Below, in pieces: positions 1 through 11,227 of a stretch of DNA of 11,437 bases. Every line of letters begins with the position of its first letter. Position 1 is the stretch's first letter. The position numbers and the translations under genes are program-made. The DNA is from CAZTYW01 sp964617695 (GTDB lineage: Bacteria > Chloroflexota > Dehalococcoidia > UBA2247 > RBG-13-53-26), in the NCBI GenBank assembly GCA_964617695.1, contig CAZTYW010000064.1, forward strand, positions 1-11,437, written 5' to 3'. The notes beneath the pieces are model-generated. The model saw nothing but the letters and a program-made list of their open reading frames with translations. It was not told where the DNA came from and did not search any database.

Positions 1-523
1 GTCACTTCGGTACCTCCGCACAGACCTGTTACGGTTGGAAGCGCCGGTACAATCCCCGGTGCCTGGAAAGCCTGGAAGACCGTTCTGGCCGCCCGAGGCG
101 AGTGAGACAGCCTACAGCCCCGCCGGAAGTGGTGGCGGCGGTGTTGGGGCTGAGACAGGAGTATCCCCGTTGGGGCAAGGACAAGCTAGTGGTGCCAATG
201 CGCCACAAGGGCTACCGGGTGTCCACGTCGATGGTGAGAAGGACTCTCAGGAATGCCAGAGACGCAATGTCAGGCTGTTCGGGCTGCCGGCACGCTCAAC
301 GAAGCTCAATGGATGTGTGGAGCGAACTCACCGCACCCATACGGAGGAGTTCTGTCAGGTGACCGACAGCTCATTCGATATTGCTGATTTGAGAAGCCAG
401 CTACTACAATGGGAACAAACCTATAATCCCATAAGACCACATCAGTCCCTGGGGTACCTAACCCCTCTTCAGTTCCTGGACCAATGGGACCAGACTCACA
501 GAAAGGAGGTTAGGTGTCACTAA
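1..523 (+). pseudogene. Decayed IS481-like (rve superfamily) transposase, internally deleted and frameshifted; 5' end outside window
   Basis: This is the remnant of a DDE transposase. The first part, read from base 3, gives an N-terminal helix-turn-helix region (HFGTSAQTCYGWKRRY, then EYPRWGKDK and GYRVSTSMVRRTL), the usual start of IS481-like transposases. This frame loses homology near 250-265. From about 266 the next frame over carries the C-terminal end of the integrase core (LPARSTKLNGCVERTHRTHTEEF, then YNPIRPHQSLGYLTPLQFL) and stops at TAA 521-523. The glutamate of the DDE triad survives (codon 320-322), but the part holding both aspartates is missing. I estimate about 100-120 residues lost. 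The first 30 or so residues lie left of the window. The protein cannot be active. The family call is by recall of motifs; a related IS3-type element is the main alternative. Confidence 0.85.
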
Positions 524-540
524 TCATATGGACGAGTACA
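515..540 (+). mobile_element. Probable right terminus of the IS remnant
   Basis: The bases around and after the transposase stop codon (TGTCACTAATCATATGGACG, then AGTACA) look like the right end of an IS481-type element, which typically ends in CA just after the transposase gene. The left end is outside the window, so the inverted repeat cannot be paired here and the boundary at 540 is inferred. If correct, the rpoB promoter begins 6 bp beyond the element. Confidence 0.35.
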
Positions 541-545
541 CGGGC

Positions 546-574
546 TTGACAAGCCTTGACAGAGCGGGTATAAT
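546..574 (+). promoter_or_regulatory. Consensus housekeeping promoter of rpoBC
   Basis: The -35 box TTGACA (546-551) and -10 box TATAAT (569-574) both match the sigma-70/SigA consensus exactly and are separated by the optimal 17 bp. Transcription would start near 581-582, giving a leader of about 120 nt before rpoB. A second TTGACA sits at 556-561, ten bases after the first, as part of a direct repeat of CTTGACA. It is only 7 bp from the -10 box, so it cannot serve as its -35. It may be a chance duplication or a protein-binding site one helical turn away. I see no extended -10 TG motif. Confidence 0.85.
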
Positions 575-595
575 ATTCAGCCGCTATTCTATGCA

Positions 596-628
596 AGAGG
601 ACTCCTCTATCAATTTCCACACTGTGGA
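596..628 (+). promoter_or_regulatory. Two short dyads in the rpoB leader
   Basis: AGAGG-ACT-CCTCT (596-608) and TCCACA-C-TGTGGA (616-628) are perfect short inverted repeats just after the predicted transcription start. Their 3 nt and 1 nt loops make the first a weak RNA hairpin and the second more like a DNA operator. No known regulator is recognised, and short dyads arise by chance. The rest of the leader (629-686) shows nothing clear. Confidence 0.2.
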
Positions 629-686
629 TGTATCCGCTTGTTTCTTCATTTTCTAGTACTACTGTCTCCACCACACTACGCTTTAT

Positions 687-691
687 GGAGG
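687..691 (+). promoter_or_regulatory. Ribosome binding site of rpoB (decides start)
   Basis: GGAGG lies 13 nt before ATG 705 and only 1 nt before the upstream in-frame TTG 693. One nucleotide is too close for initiation, so ATG 705 is preferred although 13 nt is longer than usual. Confidence 0.5.
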
Positions 692-704
692 TTTGAGCTT
701 ACGT

Positions 705-3700
705 ATGTCCATTTTTGATGGCGAAGTCCCCAGGGTTTCCTTCGGCACAATCACCCCCGTCTTGGAGACGCCCAATCTGATCCAGGTACAGTTCAACTCT
801 TACCGGCGCTTTCAAGAAGAGGGGTTGAGGGAACTGCTCCAGGGTCTCACTGTCCAGGATCTGACCGGCAATCGGCTTGAGCTACGCTTTCTGGACTCGG
901 AGTTTGGGCACCCCAAGCACAGCATCAAGGACTGTCGCGAACGGGATATCACCTATTCGGCGCCGCTATACGCCAAGGTGCAGTTGATAGTCAAAGAGAG
1001 TGGCGAAGTCAAAGAGCAGAATATCTTCATGGGTGATATCCCACTGATGACTCCTACCGGTACGTTCATCATTAACGGGACGGAGCGGGTGGTTGTGAGC
1101 CAGTTGATTCGCTCGCCCGGGCTGTATCTGACAATTGAGACTGATATCGCAAGCGGAGCCGAATTGTGCTATGGCAAATTGATACCTGAACACGGTGCCT
1201 GGCTCGAGTTCGAGACGAGCAGCAAGGGCATCATCTGGGTGAAGGTGAATGGGAAGAGGAGGTTCCCTGTTACTACCTTACTCCGGGCTGCTGGGTACGG
1301 CAGTGACGAGGAGTTGCTTCAGCTTTTCGGCGACCTGGATAGCTCGTCTGAGCACTCGTACATTGAGGCCAGCATAAGGCAGGAGCCTCTGGTCAGAGAT
1401 GAAGCGGATGCCTTGCTTGACATTTTCAAACGCTTGCGGCCTGGGGATTTGCCTAACATCGATAATGCGCGAAACATCGTCAATAATCTATTGTTTCATC
1501 CGCGGCACTACAATCTAGGCAAGGTTGGCCGCTATAAGCTCAGCAAGAGATTGGGTCGGGAGCCCTCGATTTCCGAGACCGACAACATGGCGCTTACCCG
1601 AGAAGACCTGGTGGCCATTGTACGCCACATCATCATGGTCAACAAAGGCATGGAGCTGCCCGACGATATTGACCACTTGAGCAATCGGAGGCTGCGTACT
1701 GTTGGAGAACTGATCCAGAATCATTTGAACATCGCCCTTTTGAATCTCGAACGGACCATAAAGGAGCGAATGAGCATTGTCGACGTCGAGACTGTCACGC
1801 CAAACGCTCTGATAAACACCCGTCCAATAATCTCAGCCATAAGGGAGTTCTTCGGCGGGTCTCAACTCTGCCAATTCATGGATCAGACGAATCCCCTATC
1901 GGAGTTGACTCATAAGCGACGTCTCTCGACGCTGGGGCCAGGGGGTCTTTCAAGAGAGCGTGCCGGCTTCGAGGTGCGTGACATCCATCACTCTCACTAT
2001 GGCCGTATTTGCCCCATTGAGACGCCGGAGGGCCCGAACATTGGGCTCATAGCCTCGCTGGCCACGTATGGTCTGGTGGATGACTACGGTTTTATAACCA
2101 CGCCTTACCGCAAGGTTGTGAGACAGGTGAAGAACAGCCCTGACGAGTTGGTGGGCAGAACCTTGGCGGAGGCGGTGACCGACGAGGACGGCCAGGCGGT
2201 TGCTGAAGCTGGTGTACGCATAACCCCCGAGCTCGCTGAGCGGGTGTCAAGCTTACTTAACGGGGCTGTAAAGGTGGTCCCCTTCGTGTCCAGGGAGATA
2301 GTGTATCTCTCGGCTGACAAGGAAGAGGACTATGTTGTGGCCCAGGCGAACGCGCCACTCAGTGCCGATGACGAGTTTGGCGACAGTAGAATCGAGGTTA
2401 GGCAGGGCAATCGCTTTTTCAAGGCGTCGCCTGAAGAGATAGATCTCATGGATGTGTCGCCAAAGCAGATTGTAGGGGTGTCTGCTTCTCTGATACCTTT
2501 CCTGGAGCATGACGATGCTAACCGAGCACTCATGGGTTCCAATATGGAACGTCAGGCGGTGCCACTGCTCTGCCCCGAATCGGCGATGGTAGGAACAGGG
2601 ATGGAGCGGCAGGTGGCTCGGGACAGTGGGCAGCTTGTTCTGGCCGAGTGTGATGGTGAGGTAGTGTCTGTTACCGGCGACGCAGTTAGGGCAAAAGGTG
2701 ACGACGGGGATGAGCATGTCAGTAGCCTGATGAAGTTTGTACGCACGAACCAGGGGACGTGCATCAACCAGCATCCAATTGTGAAGAAAGGGGAGCGCGT
2801 GGCGCAGGGGCAGGTCTTGGCAGACGGCTCGGCCACAGACCACGGAATGCTGTCTCTAGGCCAGAATGTTCTGTGCGCTTTCATGAGCTGGGAAGGCTAC
2901 AACTTCGAGGATGCCATCGTGATCTCAGAAACGATGGTGCGAGAAGACAAGTTCACCTCCATTCATATTGAAAGGTACGAGATCGAAGCCAGAGAGACCA
3001 AGCTGGGCGCCGAGGAGATTACCAGAGACATACCGAATGTGGGTGAGGAGAGTCTGCGGAATCTTGACGAAGAGGGGATAGTGTATGTCGGGGCGGAGGT
3101 TGAATCAGGGGACATCCTGGTAGGCAAGATTACACCCAAAGGCGAGACAGAATTGAGTGCAGAGGAGAAACTTCTGCGGGTTATCTTCGGTGAGAAGGCG
3201 CGAGAGGTGAAAGACACGTCACTTCGAGTTCCTCATGGCGAGAGAGGTCTGGTTATTGGCGTCAAGATCTATTCTAATCGCGATGAGTTGCCTGAGGGAG
3301 TGAACAGGCTGGTGAGGGTATGGGTGGCCCAGAAACGGAAGGTCTCTGAGGGAGACAAGCTTGCAGGGCGGCACGGCAACAAGGGGGTCATCGCGCGCAT
3401 TCTTCCTCAGGAAGACATGCCTTACCTGCCGGACGGTACGCCGGTGGATATAGTTCTCAATCCGATTGGTGTCCCCTCCCGCATGAACTTGGGACAGATT
3501 TTTGAGGCGCACCTGGGCTGGGCTGCTGAGGAACTTGGTTTCAAGGTGGACTGCCCTGTGTTTGAGGGAGCAACGAGTGAGGAGATCGAGGACGTACTCG
3601 CCAAAGCCTGGATTGTCCGGCAAGCTGGCGTCGACAGGAGCCTGAGTGCGGAGCAGAGGATGGAGAAAAGTAAGAAGTGGCTTGACGCACAGGGCTTGAA

Positions 3701-4283
3701 GGGAACCAAGATACTGGACAAGAAGCACGTGGGTGAAGCCAAGAAGGCTTGCCTCCGCCTCTGGCTCAAGGGATTGGGGGTAGCTGTCGAAGGTCTTTCT
3801 GACAAACGCTTGGCCCGGCAGGTAGACCAGGTCAGCAAAGAAAAGGGTGTCTCTCCACCTATTTATGGGAAGATGACGCTCTGTGACGGTCGAACCGGCA
3901 TGCCCTTCGATCAGCCCGTAACGGTGGGCTACATCTATGTGATGAAATTGATCCACCTGGTGGAGGACAAGGTACATGCCCGTTCCACCGGCCCATATAC
4001 ACTCATTACGCAGCAGCCTTTGGGCGGAAAAGCCCAGTTTGGTGGGCAGCGGTTTGGCGAGATGGAGGTCTGGGCGCTGGAGGCCTATGGGGCTGCCCAC
4101 ACTCTTCAAGAACTCCTCACCATAAAGTCCGATGACATCAGCGGACGAGCCAAAGCTTACGAAGCTATCACCAAGGGTGAGGACGTCTATCCTCCAGGAT
4201 TACCAGAGTCCTTCAATGTCCTGGTACACGAACTCCAGAGCCTAGGGTTGGCGGTCGAGTTGTTTGGTGAGGAAAGAAGCTGA
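705..4283 (+). CDS. rpoB: DNA-directed RNA polymerase subunit beta
   Basis: This is the beta subunit of the core RNA polymerase, forming with beta' the active-site cleft that makes RNA from NTPs. From ATG 705 it has 1192 residues and is complete. Landmarks in order: RVVVSQLIRSPG (128-139); the rifampicin region from QLCQFMDQ to KRRLSTLGPGG (387-413), with D393, H403 and S408 at the classic resistance positions in sensitive form but Cys389 where Ser is usual; PIETPEGPNIGLI; YNFEDAI (732-738); GDKLAGRHGNKG (883-894), with lysines 885 and 893 near the active site; GGKAQFGGQRFGEMEVWALE from 1107; and ELQSLGLAVEL near the end. Between VFEGA (952) and DGRTG (1061) lie about 110 residues where Bacillus has about 30, so roughly 80 charged, helix-prone residues are extra. 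The acidic C-terminal tail of Bacillus RpoB is absent. An in-frame TTG at 693 is a less likely start. It is the first gene of the rpoBC operon. Confidence 0.98.
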   Translation: MSIFDGEVPRVSFGTITPVLETPNLIQVQFNSYRRFQEEGLRELLQGLTVQDLTGNRLELRFLDSEFGHPKHSIKDCRERDITYSAPLYAKVQLIVKESGEVKEQNIFMGDIPLMTPTGTFIINGTERVVVSQLIRSPGLYLTIETDIASGAELCYGKLIPEHGAWLEFETSSKGIIWVKVNGKRRFPVTTLLRAAGYGSDEELLQLFGDLDSSSEHSYIEASIRQEPLVRDEADALLDIFKRLRPGDLPNIDNARNIVNNLLFHPRHYNLGKVGRYKLSKRLGREPSISETDNMALTREDLVAIVRHIIMVNKGMELPDDIDHLSNRRLRTVGELIQNHLNIALLNLERTIKERMSIVDVETVTPNALINTRPIISAIREFFGGSQLCQFMDQTNPLSELTHKRRLSTLGPGGLSRERAGFEVRDIHHSHYGRICPIETPEGPNIGLIASLATYGLVDDYGFITTPYRKVVRQVKNSPDELVGRTLAEAVTDEDGQAVAEAGVRITPELAERVSSLLNGAVKVVPFVSREIVYLSADKEEDYVVAQANAPLSADDEFGDSRIEVRQGNRFFKASPEEIDLMDVSPKQIVGVSASLIPFLEHDDANRALMGSNMERQAVPLLCPESAMVGTGMERQVARDSGQLVLAECDGEVVSVTGDAVRAKGDDGDEHVSSLMKFVRTNQGTCINQHPIVKKGERVAQGQVLADGSATDHGMLSLGQNVLCAFMSWEGYNFEDAIVISETMVREDKFTSIHIERYEIEARETKLGAEEITRDIPNVGEESLRNLDEEGIVYVGAEVESGDILVGKITPKGETELSAEEKLLRVIFGEKAREVKDTSLRVPHGERGLVIGVKIYSNRDELPEGVNRLVRVWVAQKRKVSEGDKLAGRHGNKGVIARILPQEDMPYLPDGTPVDIVLNPIGVPSRMNLGQIFEAHLGWAAEELGFKVDCPVFEGATSEEIEDVLAKAWIVRQAGVDRSLSAEQRMEKSKKWLDAQGLKGTKILDKKHVGEAKKACLRLWLKGLGVAVEGLSDKRLARQVDQVSKEKGVSPPIYGKMTLCDGRTGMPFDQPVTVGYIYVMKLIHLVEDKVHARSTGPYTLITQQPLGGKAQFGGQRFGEMEVWALEAYGAAHTLQELLTIKSDDISGRAKAYEAITKGEDVYPPGLPESFNVLVHELQSLGLAVELFGEERS

Positions 4284-4311
4284 CCCTGAGACGTGGCAGC
4301 ACTGGAGCATC

Positions 4312-4319
4312 AAGGAGGG
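4312..4319 (+). promoter_or_regulatory. Ribosome binding site of rpoC (decides start)
   Basis: AAGGAGGG is a near-perfect Shine-Dalgarno sequence whose GGAGG core ends 7 nt before TTG 4326. The longer reading from GTG 4293 would place this site inside the coding region and has no comparable site before it. TTG 4326 is therefore the likely start. Confidence 0.8.
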
Positions 4320-4325
4320 AGCGCT

Positions 4326-8198
<3,873 letters not shown>

Positions 8199-8200
8199 GG

Positions 8201-8226
8201 TGAGGGCGGCTCCGACCAGCCTCTCA
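8201..8226. terminator. Weak hairpin between convergent rpoC and dtd
   Basis: TGAGGGC (8201-8207) can pair with GCCTCTCA (8219-8226) in a 7 bp stem with one bulged T and an 11 nt loop, reaching into the dtd stop codon. Neither strand has a T-run after it, so this is at best a weak bidirectional terminator. The 25 bp gap holds nothing else. Confidence 0.2.
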
Positions 8227-8667
8227 GGGCTTGCTGTCCAACAGGATGGTAACTGGCCCGTCGTTCTGAATGTCCACCAGCATGTGCTTCTGAAAACGTC
8301 CAGTCGCCACCTGGATGCCTGTCGCCCTGGCGGCCTGGACAAGACTGTTGAATAGGGCCTCGGCTTCCTGTGGTTCAGCAGCCTGTACGAAGCTGGGTCG
8401 GCGGCCTTTCCTGGTATCGGCCAGCAGGGTGAACTGGCTCACAGCCAGCAGTTGTCCGCCTGCGTCCAAGAGTGAGAGATTGAACCTGCCCTCGGTGTCT
8501 GGAAAGATGCGCAGGTTCACCATCTTGTCAACGAGATACCGGACATCGCTTTCGGAGTCTCCCCTGGCTACCCCCACCAGCGCCACCAACCCCGGTCCAA
8601 TCTCAGCTACCTTCTCACCTTCAACGCTAACCGAAGCCTGAGTCACTCTTTGTAGCAGCGCCTTCAT
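8224..8667 (-). CDS. dtd: D-aminoacyl-tRNA deacylase
   Basis: The 147-residue product matches the length of bacterial Dtd, which hydrolyses D-Tyr-tRNA and other D-aminoacyl-tRNAs (and Gly-tRNA-Ala) and so keeps D-amino acids and mischarged glycine out of protein. It acts in the cytoplasm as a homodimer. The sequence opens with the typical MKALLQRVTQASVSVEGEKV, and both signature motifs are intact: SQFTL (77-81) and NDGPVT (135-140), the latter carrying the Gly-Pro pair that rejects L-amino acids. The ATG lies 3 bp after the TAG stop of clpC on the same strand. The only purine-rich stretch before it, at the end of clpC, is weak, so translation is probably coupled to clpC. No separate promoter is visible. 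Confidence 0.96.
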   Translation of the reverse strand: MKALLQRVTQASVSVEGEKVAEIGPGLVALVGVARGDSESDVRYLVDKMVNLRIFPDTEGRFNLSLLDAGGQLLAVSQFTLLADTRKGRRPSFVQAAEPQEAEALFNSLVQAARATGIQVATGRFQKHMLVDIQNDGPVTILLDSKP

Positions 8668-8670
8668 CGA

Positions 8671-11091
8671 CTACTTCTTGCTGAAGGTCAGCCCCTCTGC
8701 TGCTGTGTCGACGACGATCGTGTCTCCTTCCAGGAAATCCCCGGTCAGAATTCTCCTGGAGACGGGGTTCTCCACGTTGTGCTGGATTGCCCTGCGCAGT
8801 GGTCTGGCCCCGAACATTGGATCGTAACCCTCCTTGACCAACCATGACCTGGTGGCGTCCGTAGGTTCCATTGTGATCCCGCGCTCCGAGAGGCGCTTCT
8901 GCACGTCTTTCAGCAGAAGGTCGACGATCTGCTTGAGGTGCTCCTCGGTCAAGGACTCGAAGACAATTATCTCGTCTATTCGGTTCAGGAGTTCGGGACG
9001 GAACGCCTGCTTCAGGGCGCTGCTGATGGTCTGACGTAGCTTCTCCTGGTCTATCTCTTTGCCAGGGCGAAATCCCATGGCCTGCCGCTGAAGGTCCTGG
9101 GTGCCCAGGTTACTGGTCATGATTGCCACCACATTCTTGAAGTCCACGGCCCGCCCGTGCCCGTCAGTGAGCCGCCCGTCCTCCAGAATCTGGAGGAGTA
9201 TGTTGAAGACGTCTGGGTGTGCCTTCTCCACCTCGTCGAAAAGAATGACGCGGAAGGGGCGACGGCGCACGAGTTCTGTAAGCTGGCCTCCCTCCTCATA
9301 GCCAACGTATCCGGGCGGAGCCCCGATGAGCCTGGACACAGTATGCTTCTCCATGTACTCAGACATGTCCAGTCGCACCATAGCGTTCTCGTCGTCAAAC
9401 AGAAACTCCGCCAGGGCCCGAGCCAGCTCCGTCTTACCCACACCTGTCGGTCCCAGGAAGATGAAGCTACCAATGGGCCTCTTGGGGTCTTTCAAGCCTG
9501 CTCTCGCACGCCTTATTGCCTCCGAGACGGCGACTACGGCTTGCTCCTGGTTGACGATTCTGTCGTGAAGTCGTTCCTCCATGTTGACCAGTCGCTCGGC
9601 CTCACCTTCCATCATGCGGGAAACAGGGATCCCGGTCCATTTGGAGACGAGTTCAGCAATATCACTCTCGTCCACCGAGGCATCGATCCTCCTGTCCTCG
9701 AGCCATGCTGCCTTGGCCCGCTTGTACTCGTCCTGGAGCCGAAGGATCTCTGACCTCAGTTCAGCGCTCCGCTGGTAGTCCTGCTTCTGAGACGCTGCTT
9801 CTTCCTCGTCGGTCAGGCGTTGAATCTGCTGCTCCAACTCCTTCACCTCGGGTGGGGCACTGTCGAGGTCGATGCGGGCTTTACTTGCTGCCTCGTCAAT
9901 CAGGTCGATCGCCTTGTCTGGCAGGAAGCGCTCAGTGACATAGCGGTGGGACAGTTTGGTGGCGGCGACCAGGGCTGAGTCTGCAATCTCGATCTTGTGG
10001 TGTGCCTCGTATCTGGGACGAAGGCCGCGCAGCATTTCGATCGTGGCCTCGACGGTGGGCTCGCCGACAAAAACCGGCTGAAGCCGTCTTTCGAGTGCCT
10101 TGTCCTTCTCGACGTGTTCTCGATACTCACTGAGTGTGGTAGCTCCGACACACTGGAGCTCCCCGCGAGCCAGCGCGGGCTTGAGTATGTTACTGGCGTC
10201 GATGGCTCCCTCTGCGGCTCCGGCTCCAACTACAGTGTGAAACTCGTCAATGAACAGGATGAATTCGCCTTGCCCGAGGCGAACCTCGTCGATGACCGCT
10301 TTCAGCCTGTCTTCAAACTCGCCCCTGAATTTGCTCCCGGCTACCAGGGCAGCCATGTCCAGCGCGATCATCCTCCTGTCCTTCAATGAGTCGGGCACGT
10401 CGTCCGCTACAATCTTCTGGGCCAGCCCCTCGGCGATAGCCGTCTTTCCCACTCCTGCTTCGCCTATGATTATGGGGTTGTTCTTGGTGCGTCGTGAGAG
10501 GATCTGCATCACCCGCCGGATTTCCTCGTCCCGGCCGATGACTGGATCGATTCTGCCTTCCCTGGCAAGCGCGGTGAGGTCCCTTCCATATTTCTCCAGG
10601 CTGCGGTACTTACTCTCTGCCCGCCTGTCGGTGACCCTGTGACCGCCGCGAATATCCTGAAGGGCGCGGTAGATGCCCTCCTGGTCAACTCCAGCCGCCC
10701 GGAGAATGCCTGTTGCCTCCCCTTGCTGTTCGCCGGCAATAGCTATGAGAAGGTGCTCTGTGCCTATGAACTCGTCCATGAGTCTATCGGACTCGGTGCT
10801 GGCGGTCTCAAGCAGACGCGCAACCCGAGGCGTGGCATAGATTTGAGTTGCTTCGTGGGCGATCTTGGGCGCCTTCTCCAAAGCTGATTCTACGTCACGT
10901 TTGACTGCGTCGGCGTCTACCCCAAGCTGGCTCAGCACTTTGGCCGTCAGGCTATCTTGTTGCTGCAGCAGAGCGAGCAAGATGTGCTCGACGTCCCACT
11001 GACTGTGCCCGTATTGCCTGACCAACTCCTGCGATGCTGCAAGAGCTTCCTGGGCCTGTTCAGTGAATCTGTCTGGTGTTATGCGCGCCAT
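8671..11091 (-). CDS. clpC: Clp protease ATP-binding subunit, ClpC-type AAA+ unfoldase
   Basis: This 806-residue, two-ring HSP100 ATPase unfolds proteins and threads them into ClpP or refolds them. Residues 1-145 hold two Clp_N repeats. The first AAA+ domain has Walker A GEAGVGKT (210-217) and Walker B ILFIDE (278-283). The second has Walker A GPTGVGKT (547-554), Walker B VILFDE (615-620), sensor TSN (659-661), NRID (703-706) and the sensor-2 motif GARPL (761-765). The linker between domains (about 405-475) is short, with a UVR-like stretch (QDYQRSAELRSEILRLQ). That, the length and the close match to ClpC around the second domain favour ClpC over ClpB, which has a long coiled coil. MGF at 672-674 sits where ClpC has the ClpP-docking VGF loop. 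No clpP is in the window. It is first in the clpC-dtd pair. I see no CIRCE, CtsR or HspR site upstream. Confidence 0.93.
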   Translation of the reverse strand: MARITPDRFTEQAQEALAASQELVRQYGHSQWDVEHILLALLQQQDSLTAKVLSQLGVDADAVKRDVESALEKAPKIAHEATQIYATPRVARLLETASTESDRLMDEFIGTEHLLIAIAGEQQGEATGILRAAGVDQEGIYRALQDIRGGHRVTDRRAESKYRSLEKYGRDLTALAREGRIDPVIGRDEEIRRVMQILSRRTKNNPIIIGEAGVGKTAIAEGLAQKIVADDVPDSLKDRRMIALDMAALVAGSKFRGEFEDRLKAVIDEVRLGQGEFILFIDEFHTVVGAGAAEGAIDASNILKPALARGELQCVGATTLSEYREHVEKDKALERRLQPVFVGEPTVEATIEMLRGLRPRYEAHHKIEIADSALVAATKLSHRYVTERFLPDKAIDLIDEAASKARIDLDSAPPEVKELEQQIQRLTDEEEAASQKQDYQRSAELRSEILRLQDEYKRAKAAWLEDRRIDASVDESDIAELVSKWTGIPVSRMMEGEAERLVNMEERLHDRIVNQEQAVVAVSEAIRRARAGLKDPKRPIGSFIFLGPTGVGKTELARALAEFLFDDENAMVRLDMSEYMEKHTVSRLIGAPPGYVGYEEGGQLTELVRRRPFRVILFDEVEKAHPDVFNILLQILEDGRLTDGHGRAVDFKNVVAIMTSNLGTQDLQRQAMGFRPGKEIDQEKLRQTISSALKQAFRPELLNRIDEIIVFESLTEEHLKQIVDLLLKDVQKRLSERGITMEPTDATRSWLVKEGYDPMFGARPLRRAIQHNVENPVSRRILTGDFLEGDTIVVDTAAEGLTFSKK

Positions 11092-11104
11092 GGATAGAAA
11101 AGTG

Positions 11105-11109
11105 CTCCT
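11105..11109 (-). promoter_or_regulatory. Ribosome binding site of clpC
   Basis: AGGAG on the - strand lies 13 nt before ATG 11091, a longer spacing than usual but the same as at rpoB in this window. There is no closer purine-rich site and no better start codon. Confidence 0.4.
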
Positions 11110-11128
11110 GGAATTCCTGGAGGAAGAA

Positions 11129-11160
11129 TATGGGGGCGTCTGTCTGATACATGCCCCATA
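11129..11160. promoter_or_regulatory. Dyad upstream of clpC, possible operator or promoter part
   Basis: TATGGGG (11129-11135) and CCCCATA (11154-11160) form a perfect 7 bp inverted repeat with an 18 nt spacer, extendable by a GC pair with one extra G. On the - strand the clpC-proximal arm reads CCCCATAT, which equals the E. coli sigma-32 -10 consensus CCCCATNT, but no CTTGAA-like -35 lies 13-17 bp before it. I could not find a convincing sigma-70 promoter in the 136 bp gap 11092-11227, so clpC may be read from here by another factor or from upstream of the small gene. Confidence 0.3.
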
Positions 11161-11227
11161 CTGACTGCAGCCAAATCCCCACCCCGTTCAAATGGACCTG
11201 TTACCGCAGGGTGCCGTGCCTCCCTCG

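Noticed and set aside
35..523. A 162-codon frame as an intact gene
   Set aside because: Only its last 85 or so residues resemble a protein family. The first half is the out-of-frame reading of the transposase DNA-binding region, so it is part of the pseudogene.
556..574. Second TTGACA as a functional -35 box
   Set aside because: It is 7 bp from TATAAT, and no -10-like hexamer lies 16-18 bp after it.
616..630. DnaA box within TGTGGATGT
   Set aside because: It differs from the consensus in the AT-rich end and stands alone, with no cluster of boxes or origin-like AT-rich region.
3219..4109. A 296-codon - strand open frame inside rpoB
   Set aside because: It lies entirely antisense to highly conserved RpoB sequence and shows no recognisable domain.
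9157..9753. A 198-codon + strand open frame inside clpC
   Set aside because: It is the antisense shadow of the second AAA+ domain and linker of ClpC, both intact.
11122..11160. A complete sigma-32-type heat-shock promoter before clpC
   Set aside because: Only the -10-like CCCCATAT matches. No CTTGAA-like element lies at the required distance.
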